Assembly: GCA_001695595.3 (NCBI GenBank)
Contig: MBPM02000024.1
Span: forward strand, 62,001 to 126,000
Origin: Plasmopara viticola
Taxonomy: Eukaryota; Oomycota; Peronosporomycetes; Peronosporales; Peronosporaceae
DNA length: 64,000 bases
Reading direction: 5' to 3'
The notes under the pieces: generated by a model
Database searches by the model: none
Told to the model about the DNA's origin: nothing
Seen by the model: only the letters and a program-made list of their open reading frames with translations
Position numbers and translations under genes: made by a program
Part shown: in pieces, positions 40,250 through 50,440 of the stretch
Numbering within the stretch: the first letter of the stretch is position 1
Layout of the letters: every line of letters starts with the position of its first letter

Positions 40250-40525
40250 TTAGCACCTCTTTATAATAAGCTTATGTTCAAGTCGCCCGCTCAAAATCTC
40301 AAAGATGGTCTTTTCCATTGGTGGCACAAATTCTGTTGATGTAACAAGATCAAATACAGCGCGCCTTCTGTTCCCCTTCGCCTTTTTTTTCGCAGCTAAG
40401 AAGTCGCAAGCTGTCACTGTATCAACAGAGTCGATTTCGCAAGCTGTCACTGCATCAACAGAGTCGATTTCGCAGCCAGCACCGTTTGGATACACAGCTG
40501 CATCGAGTGTCTCTTGGATTGGCCA
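40250..40525 (-). pseudogene. Conserved coding fragment X, copy 2
   Basis: Minus-strand open stretch reading WPIQETLDAAVYPNGAGCEI and ending LEHKLIIKRC, the mirror of 18,790-19,041. A 33-bp in-frame tandem duplication (EIDSV.AVTAC / EIDSV.TVTAC) at about 40,405-40,470 is absent from copy 1. Unknown family, no start codon of its own. Confidence 0.5.
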
Positions 40526-40702
40526 CTACTGGTAAATAATGTACTTACTCTCTTAAAGTATTTTATCTCTACAAATATTACTGAGAATTCTACTACCAAT
40601 CTTTACGTATCAACTTGTATTATATCAAAGCAATATTAATTATCTTGAAGGGATTCCAAAATACTATTTATTTATGGTTACAAATGGTGATATAATAAAT
40701 CT

Positions 40703-41022
40703 TGTATTGTATTACGTTATCGCGTTGCCAAGTTATGCACGTGCTAGGCTCTATGGCTAGTCCACGGCATAGAGTGGTGTCCGCATACGTCGAGTCTCGT
40801 TCGGCGGGCAGTGCAGCCAGCACCGAGGCCGTGAGGGTCTTCCATTATTTTGTGTACTTCTGACTTGGTAAGAGCCCAGGTGGCGCCCTGGTGCTGGAGA
40901 CCGTCGCGTCGAGGGTGAGACTCGTTAGAGACCTGCAGATGCCCGAGAGCACCTGCCCGAAGCGCGCGAGCATTTAGCCCCCGCGCTTGGAAGGAGGGCG
41001 TCACCCCAACCTTTTCCGAAAA
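40703..41022 (-). mobile_element. SINE-like element, copy 5 (full length, 320 bp)
   Basis: Reverse-oriented, with its tail at the left. It is bounded by an 11-bp direct repeat ATAATAAATCT (40,692-40,702 and 41,023-41,033). The left-arm site near 18,615 has one target copy and no insert. This copy and 27,336-27,658 define the full-length element. Confidence 0.93.
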
Positions 41023-41033
41023 ATAATAAATCT

Positions 41034-41449
41034 GTATTATTTAATTTTTTTGTTTTTCTCAAGTAGCTTAATTTTTTGGTCAATTTGAACTTATAACTAG
41101 ACAACGTGCTTATCGCATCCGTTCTGTAATTGGGCACTTTCTTAAAAAATGTTCGCACTGAGATTATTTCTACATAGTTGCGGTGTTATTTAAGATCACA
41201 GCCTAATCATCGTTAATCTAGACTTGCAATCAGTGTACATAATCAGTAATCATTATCGTAGCGTAAACGCAACTTAACGCTTCGGGTCTCTGGAATCAAG
41301 AAGTCTAGAAGGTTTAGTGCATCTTGTGATACCCGAAATCAACCGTACTACACTTAGAAACGAGAGTTGTAGATAGAGTAATGTACCCGACACACTTAAG
41401 CAACTGGGTGTTCTTCCATCAAACAAAGCCGCCCAAGGTAGAAAGTCAT
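41034..41449. other. Spacer of inverted repeat
   Basis: AT-rich, matched by 18,196-18,600. No gene seen. Confidence 0.4.
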
Positions 41450-42053
41450 ATTCATCATGGTGCAGAATACGAGATGTACAATAAGGGGCCGTTCCACTTA
41501 CTTGGTAGCAAACGCGGGCGGCAAATGCAATCAGCATTTTGCTTCAAGTGTCCAAAGATGAGACTAAGATAGCATAAAGACCCAGCAACACCGTGTCTCC
41601 CAAGATGCCATGCTGAAAGTAATCGATCTTAATCATCGAAGTGTGACCAGTACGTACTTAACAATGCCAAACATGACACTTTCCTCAGTTTCCTGGCATA
41701 GGATACCGATGAATTTCAGCGTGCGGTCACTACGAGCGCATTTATCCACTTGATGAAAAACGCTTCAGATTCCGTGAGTAAAAATTAACACCAGCAGCGA
41801 TACCATTGTTGAAGCTTGTTTCGCACTATTTTGTAGAGTAAAACATGGCGAATACTCCTTCTGAGCCAACAATATAATTAACTGCGGTAAGCTATCGCAT
41901 GGTGGCGAATTGGATGCTAGAATACAAAGGATGTGCTATCTTAAACACTGCTCTTTCCTAGCCTTTGTGCGGCTCTTTAGATTTCTTCTTGACTGATGCG
42001 GATGATGATAAAAGGCTATTGCATTGCCTTGCGGCGTTTCCTCTTAAAGATTG
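41450..42053 (+). pseudogene. WRL family pseudogene, strongly decayed (mirror copy)
   Basis: N-terminal remnant HHGAEYEMYNKGPFHLL at 41,455-41,505 with altered start, then RGRQMQSAFCFKCP, a stop, and a C-terminal part with SYRMVANWMLEY near 41,890 and an end near 42,053. The central W-R-L block is missing. Same lesion pattern as 17,592-18,195. Confidence 0.78.
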
Positions 42054-43374
42054 ATGTTTTAAATTCGAAAAATATTCGAAGTATCTTGTCCGATATAAAA
42101 TCATTTCAAGCAAACAGTATGTTTAACACAGTCCCGGAGAAAGCTTTCAAAGAGTCCGCGTACTTTAAGATAGATAGGCAGGAGTGATCTGTGGCTAAGT
42201 AACATTTCATAGCTAAAAAAGAGTGACTTTTCGAAGAAGAGAGACCACGAAGACGTGCTTGCGCGACTGGTGCGTGGCCCAGAGTCAAAGAAGACTTTGT
42301 GCCGAGTCAATGAAGCTGTTGCAGAGATGCGTTTAAGGCGTTACTCAGCGAAAAATGCTCCGTTTGAAGCGCTGATTATTTTCCGGCCTCGCGTATGTCC
42401 GATCTAGCATAGCCGTAAGACTTCTCGGCACTTTAAAAGAGAGATGGCTTAGTAACTTATTGTCTTCGAAAATTTGTGCTTATCTTGACACATAGACGGA
42501 CGGAATCTCATCCGTTTTTGGCAAGCTCGTAAGCTGTATAAAGGGCTTGTGGGCGCGTGCATGTAGAGGAGTGAGACGAGTATGTGGCAGCAGTAAATTG
42601 ACGAACACTGAATAAGACTTCCAGACATAGCAGCGTAGTGAGAGCTGATTGACTTGTCGTGTAAGCTGTAGGCCTTGGTCCTCTTAGGCTCTGAAGAAGT
42701 CAGATCAAGGCAGTATCTGCTACAAAGAGCACTTTGTTAAAGGCAAAGTATATGAAATATACGAATACTACTAAATAGAAGTGTCACGATCAAAGTACAT
42801 AGTATAAGTTGGCTTATACATTAATTTACTGGCGCTTTTTGGTCAAAAGCTGACGATTACAAAAAAACACGGTAAACGCCGAAGCTGCGCAGGATCATGC
42901 GGTATTCTACACAGATTCGAGGTGCAGGATCTTCCGCGATTGAATTGTTCACGACTTTTGGCTTATGGGATCAGAATAATAATCGGTTGCAAATCGAAAA
43001 CTGATGCACTTGGTCCTACTTCTAGTTTTCTGGAGCAACTTAATATAAGTTCGCAAATAAGACACGGATTTTAACCTTTTTTGCTACCTCTCACCAGGGC
43101 GAACAGAAGCCTGGCTCTCTGCCCGCTCATATCGCAAAGTAACTCCAAAATCGCCTACGGTGTCAGATCATTTTTATTTCCCAAAGAAAGCCCCCGAATG
43201 TGTTAGACTTATCGTCGGATCTACGAGCTATGCAAAAGACCGTATCTGTAAGAACGATGAGTCCATGGCATCTTCCAAAAGTGTGCTAACTTTTCGTCAG
43301 ACATAGCAGCTGTGCGAAAGACCTTATTTTCAAAAAATAGAACAGTCCGTAACTCTGTCACGGACTTTTTAGCC
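42054..43374. other. Unassigned inverted-repeat sequence
   Basis: Mirror of 16,285-17,590. It contains an imperfect version of the hairpin at about 43,343-43,375. No gene supported: open frames are not conserved between the arms. Confidence 0.3.
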
Positions 43375-44715
43375 TACCGCAATGCGAAAGGTCTCGTCTG
43401 CAAGGAATCAAAAGTCCATGTTGATACCTGGAAGACAAGACCCAACCTTATCTACCCTCGTTGAAGAAGTTGACGTAAGAGAAGATGGTAGCGTCAACGA
43501 CGACAACCTTTGGTGCATTTCTCAGGTGATCCATTAGCCAGAATCAACAATGCAGTGGATTTTGTAATTCGTGTGCCACCGGGTATGAACATAAATGAGA
43601 GACGTTAGCCAACGGAATCAACAAGGTAGAGGGACACCTTTTAGATGAGTATTTCCTGGCCAACGTACAACATGGTTCCGATCAGTACGCACGTTTGCTA
43701 TACGTGTCGCGAGAAAACCTTTTTATGCACTGCGTGTACAAAACTTTGGCTCAGAGGGGCCTCCGCTCAAGCGCAGCCTCACAGTGGATACAAAGTAAGT
43801 GCTAGCACTTGATTACTTTTTGCTTAGCACTTCCACTCAAAGTCGCTAGAAGACAGAATCACGATAGTTTGCAGCTATTACTCAGCGCTCTCGTCACCAC
43901 AGAACAAATTGCAAACCTATCCAGGTATCAGCGAGCCCCTCAGTTGTCATAAGCCCAAGTTCAACGACCTCTTAACTAGCTTAACGTACAATTTGCTCAC
44001 TCGGGAAATAAGAGACAGCACACCGTCAGGATGTCTAGGCTTTGGCACTATTCCTAGCCAGGCATTTGGAACGTAAGCTCCAAGCATGTATAAGAAGTGA
44101 CTTCTACTGTAACTCAATTTGCGGCTTTACGACCGCGGCTTACGAGGTGACCTTCCTTCTGATCACAACGGCTTTCACAAGTCCTGTGGAGTTTCATAGC
44201 ACGATCCCTTCGCAAAAAGCATTTGGCGCCCATAAAATTGTCGCTGCTTTCACTGTTCACAGTGCACTTTTTATACGTCTTGTCACCATCATATGAGGAC
44301 CCTTCTTAACATTACAAAAGTATGAATATAAACTAAACTTGTCTCGTTATTACATCAAAGCTAGAAAGACGTTGGGTGAATGTTCAATACCGATCAAGCT
44401 ACGGGACATACAGGGTTCAATCAAATACGTTATTAATAATAATCGTCTTTACTTGATAAACTGTAAAAAAACAATTTTTGTCACAATCCGTGATCAAGTA
44501 TGAGGTTGAGTTTGCCAGAGCTCAAACAAAGTTGGACTCTAAATGAAGAAAAAACATCATTGTTGTTGAATTTCCACTCGCGGTGATGGCATCAAAGTGT
44601 GACTTGACCGCATCAATCCTATAATTTGGAGTTGCTGCAAGTGCTTTAGCCCACCTTCCTGATTCCTATCGCGCCCCGCGCTTGCTTGTCAAAAATACCT
44701 TGTGCGTCAAGGACT
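43375..44715. other. 1.36-kb segment present only in the right arm
   Basis: It has no counterpart at the matching left-arm position (about 16,285), so it was lost there or gained here. On the plus strand, 43,383-43,540 is open for 50 codons from an ATG (MRKVSSARNQKSM, then LVEEVDVREDGSVNDDN), followed by stops; together with further acidic and helical stretches to about 43,800 this may be a decayed gene. I do not recognise the family. The rest shows nothing clear. Confidence 0.3.
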
Positions 44716-44959
44716 TGGAAACGGTCAAAGGGCTCTTGTGACCTCACCTGATTTTAGTGAAGAAGCTGGTGAACAACACACAGCTGTGCGAGGACGCATT
44801 AAGAAAGATAAAGTAAGCAATCAATACACTGTTCAAACCCAGTGAGAGCACTGACACTCGGATAGATAGACTTAGCCGATCTTCATTGGCTTCGGTATGA
44901 AGGCGTCGACTCAAAACTCTGGTAGTCCTTGTAAAGCTCGAGGGCGTAAGACTATTTAG
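44716..44959. other. Flank of decayed fragment Y, copy 2
   Basis: Mirror of 16,021-16,284. On the minus-to-plus comparison, a plus-strand reading LVKKLVNNTQLCEDALRKIK near 44,755 suggests a once-coding helical segment, now interrupted. Unknown family. Confidence 0.3.
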
Positions 44960-45617
44960 AGATGTTACGCATTTGTATAGAAATCCCGAGTCGTGTCTTA
45001 ATGCAAGCTGAGGATAAAGACATGAGGTTAAAAATCATGTCAATTAGCATTTCAACAGTGCACAAAATAAACCGGTGCGTATTTTATCATGTATCGGCAC
45101 ATTTCCTTAATCAAATGCAAAGAGCTCGGCTAGTGAGTGCAAATTTAATTCAAGTCGAAGGACTTATTGAAAACCATCATGTGAAGGAGGCTAGTACATT
45201 GACTACAAGCTTGCCGATAGCTTAACTTTTGATGATTCGTGCAGCTGGTTCAGAAAAGGGTTTCCCCTTTTGATGGTGCTTTAATGAGTCGCGAGATGTT
45301 GGCAATATTGATTTTTCGAAATTGCCAATTTAGTGGCCATCGATCGGGGTCGACGACATATTATCTAGACCTCTTTAACATACGGCTTTGAACAAAATAC
45401 ATTCTGCCGGCTTGCTCTGACGAGCTTGTGCGTGCCTTCTTTGTGCTGCTGAGTTGTAAGGTGACGTTTTGGCTGCTTTGTAATATTGAAATTAAAAGCT
45501 TAGGACGCCGCTGTTAGAAGTTGAAGATTATCCCTCGCAACTTGAAGGTCGTGTGTTCCAGCTTCAGTCTTAGTGCTTCAAAAGTCTGGCCTAGGTCGAT
45601 TGCAAAACTGGGCATGG
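44960..45617 (-). pseudogene. Decayed gene fragment Y, copy 2
   Basis: Mirror of 15,343-16,020; the FDQGQTF-like reading is at about 45,585-45,605. Broken by many stops. Unknown family. Confidence 0.4.
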
Positions 45618-46179
45618 GAACGTCAACAAAGCGATACCACCCGTATGCATCCGACGCTAAATCTCACGCTAAGTATGAGGAATCGCTACAGTGTCACTCA
45701 GTTTGTGAGTACCTTTCAAGTCGCGGCCAAAGACCAGCTTTGCAAATCACTGAAACAAAATTTAGCCCATGGCTGCGAATTGACGCTGGCAAATCCTGTT
45801 ATGAGCCAACTCGAGTACAGCTACATCTTTTATTCTAGATTTTATACGCCTGATCTTAGTGTTTTCTCACTTATGTTAAGCCTCACCCACCCACTTGTGT
45901 GCGGATTGTCCGAGCAGTCACACTTTTAGGTGTACTTGATCGTCCACTTTAGTGGCATATGAGGCTACCTCGCGAACGACTCAGGGTCGGTTAGTATAGA
46001 TCGTTTCAGATTTTGTTAGGATTGCATCATTGAATGCGTGTAATTCATATCGCATAGATACAAGTATCTTTATGGTCGGCGATTAGGGGCGCACTACCAT
46101 TTGATTGCGGGCGCAATGTGAGATGCTGATAGGAAAAGAATAAGAGGAATCCATTACGATATAAAATGTGTGGCTTAGA
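45618..46179. other. Unassigned inverted-repeat sequence
   Basis: Mirror of 14,791-15,342, next to the 5' end of a copia remnant. It may include LTR remains, but no boundaries could be set. Confidence 0.3.
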
Positions 46180-47965
46180 CGTAGCAAGACATTGTACAAA
46201 TTAAGGACCTAAACTTGTTTACCTCACATTTCATAAACACCGCACACTCCACAACAAATCGATTAATAGCCGCACCAGACTCATCTTATCCTTTCGCCTC
46301 AACAATGCTACCAAAACAAATGAATACCTCCTGGGAAGAGAAAACTATTCTAATGGAAGCTTGTCATGCGCATGATTCTCGTTAGTAAGGAATCATAGAT
46401 GCACGAGCAGCTGGTCAAGTCTGTACCGGAGATGACTGAGACGTGATTGCTCAACGACATAAAGGTACCTGGGTTTGTTGCTCAAGGAGTGGCGGTCGAG
46501 TACCACACCAAGATTGGCCGGCCACGATGACTCTTATGGCTTGGTACACGTTGCTCAGCTTTAACAATCGTGTTACTGTGCAGAATTGCTTTTCCATGAC
46601 CCATCCTCAATGAGACTTTATGAAAAGTGGAGTGATTACGGTCGTAGGCCTGAACAGCGTTTTGATAAGCTAAGTATGGGGCTACACACGCTAAAAGAGC
46701 CACTCGACGAGACTCAACAGTTTGTTACTTCATTGAGCAGTTTCCGACAGAATGCGAACTAAAAAACTTGATTGATGACAGCTTGTTGGACCTCACGCTT
46801 TTAAAGGCGAAGCAGAGTTTGCTGAAAGAGTATTGACGTTTCGGTAAAAGAAAAGGTAGCATCACAGGCATATGGAGAACAGATCAAGGGTGACAGAGAA
46901 ATTGGTTGAGAAGAGCAACGGCTCCCGGAAGAACATGGTGAAAACAAATAGTGCACTTTTACGGATTGTTGCATTTTTAGTGCCTAACGATTGTTGCTCT
47001 TAGCCATCTGATGCTAAAGACCCAAAGACTATTGGCCTTCTTTGTTCCATTTGTCTTTTCTTACATCGTAGATAAGTTTCAGCCAAATTTTTCCAAAGTG
47101 GTCAAATCAAAAATTCTAGGTGAGATTGTCTGAAGCGCTTTAGTTCTGAAGGAGATCGTACATAGCTGCTGCTGGTAAAGGACCTGGCTCATCAACAAAC
47201 TCATAAAAGCGTCTCTTTGATTACGAAGTTTTATGTCTGATCCGAAAGTCACAGTCGCAGACGGCTAGAAGCTGCAAGCTACTAAAAAAGAAACGATTAA
47301 GCTGATCAAATTGCACGCCTTGCACACAGAAATGGTCGCTATCTTGCACATTCAAGAACTCACCAGATGCTTGATGTCAGCTGGTAGGTTGGCAAAGCGC
47401 CGCTTTAAAGTGAAGTTTCAAAATTCTGCTTGTGGTATTTGGAAGCCAAGTCGCATCTAGCTAAGGCAGTATGGTTGGCATGGCATACGTCCTGGGTTGA
47501 AATCGAAAAGAGAGACTCGACTCATAGAGTATGCTAGTGTTATTAATTAGTGGAACTTTGGCGCGCCCTCTGGGGGCACTTTGAAGAAAATGGCCGAATC
47601 AAGACACATCGGCGTACGAGCAAGCAGTGTGCCGATGATAACGCAGGACATTTTAGCAGTGAGGAGAAGTACTTGAAAGGGAAAACCGACAGTTGAGTCC
47701 TCTCCGTCGCCGTCGATTATTGAGCCATCACGCATGCTTAAGCTTATACACATAATTGTAATGGAGCCAATAAAAACGTTCTTTTAGAACGGTGCACGCT
47801 TTGTGTTAACGTATCCGACGACTTCAGACAATTTTTGTGGCATAATCTATGAAGCACAAAGATGAATTCGCGACAGGGTACATGAGCGCAAGACGCTCTA
47901 CGAAAACAAATGAGGAACACGTTTAAAAATAATTTCGATGATCGGATGTGGGAGGAGTTTGCAGA
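46180..47965 (+). mobile_element. Decayed Ty1/copia element, 5' half (mirror copy)
   Basis: Plus-strand gag remnant from about 46,300 (after a leader with ATTAATAGCCGC resembling that of the intact element), protease region MSDPKVTVADG near 47,233, LIKLHALHTEMV, and integrase start at about 47,690-47,960. It stops within integrase at about 47,965, the same place as 13,005-14,790. Confidence 0.8.
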
Positions 47966-48235
47966 GCTCATTTAATTTTGTTGTGGCGGTGGAGAGCCAA
48001 TAGTAATTGTCAGGACACAGCAAGAATCCATAAAAGCTCTCCATATAATTTCACTTCCCAAGTCGTTTTGAGCATCTAGCACTCCTTCTCCGCCTACTTT
48101 GCTACGCGTGCCGTCCAGGCCTCAATCAACAGCCAAGCTTCTGAAAGCTTTCTTTGCAACTATGCTATGAATATCGTTTGATCAAAATAATTTATTATCG
48201 GACCGATATACTCCAGGATTCCATTTTTGGAGCTC
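47966..48235. other. Junction beyond the right arm
   Basis: Outside the inverted repeat. From about 48,130 it resembles the 3' flank of the decayed WRL copies (17,500-17,590). No gene seen. Confidence 0.35.
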
Positions 48236-49259
48236 AAAGAATCATCCTTGAAAAATGAAATTGCCGCAATGAGTCGCGGGAGCTCTTTGTGATCATCAGC
48301 AGCAATCAAGAGCAGCCGCTCGAAGGCGATAGCTCAGCCTGCGTATTAAAGCATACCATGCGATAGCTAAGTGCTTTTATGCAATGGGTAGACGATAGTG
48401 TTGTCTCAGAAAAGTGGTGATGAGCGTCTGTCAGCTCTACCATGTTTCCGCCTTTAAGAAATAGTGCATTCCTAGCTCCAACAATAATATCGCTGCTCAT
48501 GTTATTTTTCACTCCTGCTATCTAAAGCGTTTCTCATCAAGGGGGTAAACTGCGCTCGTGACGATCGCACGCCAAAATTTATCGACAACCTCTGCTGAGG
48601 AACTAAGAAAAGTGCCATGTCTGACATTGTAAAATATCTTCCAGCTTTATTTTGATGTCAGTCGAATCTGGCATTCTTACAAGGGCACAAACGAAGACCT
48701 TCTTTCGTTAATAGCAACCGGGTCTTGAAAACAGATTCATTTAAGACATTAAGGTGTATAAAGTGACGATGTAGAACCCATCTTTACTGAATTTAGTCGC
48801 TATAGCTCTTCTATCGAAATGGGTTTCCACTCACTCATTTGGCAAAAAAGTAAATAGTTGTTAATAACGAAGCTGTATGGACTTGCAGCAACGTACAGTG
48901 CCCCATTGCAAACGTGATCTTGATCAGGACACCGCTGGTAATTATCGAAATGTTGACAACGATATCAGCTTTTTCGTAATCGTGGTCATCATTTTTCGAA
49001 GTATTATAACCACCACCTAGCAAAACCAGCGTTCTGGCTTTTAAGAGTTTGGTCGCGAGCGAAAATGGTTCACTTAGCGTGGGGATGGAGAATGGTAAAT
49101 TTCAGCGTGGCATCTTGCGAGACACGGTGTTGCTCTAACCATTCTTAATGCCTTTTTTAATCTCACCTGTGGACGTTTGAAGTAAAATGTCGATTTCATT
49201 CTGCCACCCGCCCAAGCAAATTATGTATTTTTTAATTGTGCATCTCGTGTTCTTCCATA
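48236..49259 (-). pseudogene. WRL family pseudogene g
   Basis: Full-span minus-strand remnant from a start MEEHEMHN near 49,259 to about 48,236. DILLQTSTGEIKKG, RVSQDATLKF, WRYN, YNVRHGTFLSS and KRF/REWK readings are scattered over all three frames with several deletions. It lies 3' of SSF1 remnant g in the same direction. Confidence 0.78.
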
Positions 49260-49639
49260 CAATAAAGCCAGCGTTTTACCTTGGACGGCTTCTTTTATGT
49301 AAGAGATCCCAGTTGCCTTAGAGAGTCGAATCACATAGCTAGAAATGGCATTATTTTTTTCTTTTTAGTAAAGTACGACTAATTTTGAGAATAATGTATC
49401 ACAAGACGAATTTTCAACTTCTTAAGTTTCAGACCCTTCGTTACCAGAATAATTTTCGATTTTATATACTGAGTGCGACTTTAATGTAATGGTGACTAAT
49501 TAGGCTGTGATTTTGAACAACAATGCAACTATGTAGAAATATTTGCAGTGCGAACATTTTTTGGAAGTTACTTGATTTCAAATCGGGATAAGTACGTGGT
49601 CCTAATTTGAATTCGAATACGTCACAAGCAATTTGTCAG
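49260..49639. other. Spacer between WRL pseudogene g and fragment X copy 3
   Basis: Counterpart of 18,196-18,786 by order and by similarity near 49,500-49,560. No gene seen. Confidence 0.4.
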
Positions 49640-49870
49640 CTTTGCGGCCAATGAGTTCACACACTGGCCAATCAAGATACACTTGCTGAAGATCGATGCA
49701 GGTGGGCTTTGGAACGGTGCTGGTTGCAAAACACGGTGAAAGCTTGCGACCCCTTAGCAGCGAATTGAAGGCGAATGAGGAAAGAAAACGCGCCGTATCT
49801 AATCTTGTCACATTGACAGAATTTGCGTCACCAATGGAAAAGATTATCAAGATTTTTTAAGCGGCTAATG
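49640..49870 (+). pseudogene. Conserved coding fragment X, copy 3 (decayed)
   Basis: Plus-strand remnant with LWNGAGC near 49,710 and a KKTRR...EKII block near 49,780-49,855, interrupted by stops. Same position relative to SSF1 and WRL remnants as the other two copies. Confidence 0.5.
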
Positions 49871-50029
49871 TCAAGCGATTGAAGCATTAGCTTGTCCAAA
49901 AAGTGGTACTGAATTACACGCACTGTTCGACGTTTCCGCTCCAAAATGTTCATTTATCAGTAGTTCATGTACTAAAAAGATAACTCCGGTAATTTCTTTT
50001 ACTATCGTTAGCAAATGACCTCGTAAAAC

Positions 50030-50440
50030 TTCGAGTCGACGTGTTTGCCTCCTCGAGCTTTTGCTTATGTTCGGCCTTAGCATCCTTGGTCTCTTCCATT
50101 TAACAATACTGACGTTTGGGCGCCAACGCGTAATCCTTAGCCCTACCAGACTCCTCAGGCGTCTTGATCTTGAACGTGTGGTACAAGACATCACCCTCGC
50201 ATATACCGCGCTCTACCTAAGTTAAGCGAAGAGTAAGTCGTGGTCCGGTCTCCGTAAACCGCTCTGCTTTTTCCTCTGCCTTAAAACTGCTGCAACCACG
50301 GAACGAATCCAACAACGTCACTTGTGCGCACCTCATTGTCTAAAAGCGATCCAATACCAGCCCGCACGTAGTCGCTGATATCCGATTAAATTTGAAATTT
50401 TGGCTTTTACAATAGTCTTAACACTTTATTAAAGCCCCAC
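50030..50440 (-). pseudogene. SSF1 pseudogene g
   Basis: Minus-strand remnant with the GICEGDVLYHTFKIKTPEES block at about 50,140-50,205, a decayed lysine-rich tail to its left and a DISDYVR fragment near 50,370. Several frameshifts and deletions; more diverged than copies c and d. Confidence 0.82.

Larger units (their letters stand above)
33240..47965 (-). repeat. Right arm of large inverted repeat
   Basis: Reverse complement of 13,000-30,710, carrying its own SINE-like insertions (39,749-39,810 and 40,703-41,022) and about 1.36 kb (43,375-44,715) missing from the left arm. It retains two intact WRL genes, whereas the left arm's corresponding copies are one stop-truncated and one broken. 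Confidence 0.85.

Noticed and set aside
13000..47965. Palindrome as pure assembly artefact
   Set aside because: The arms differ by substitutions, private insertions with target duplications, and a deletion, which a duplicated contig would not show; long-read confirmation is still desirable.
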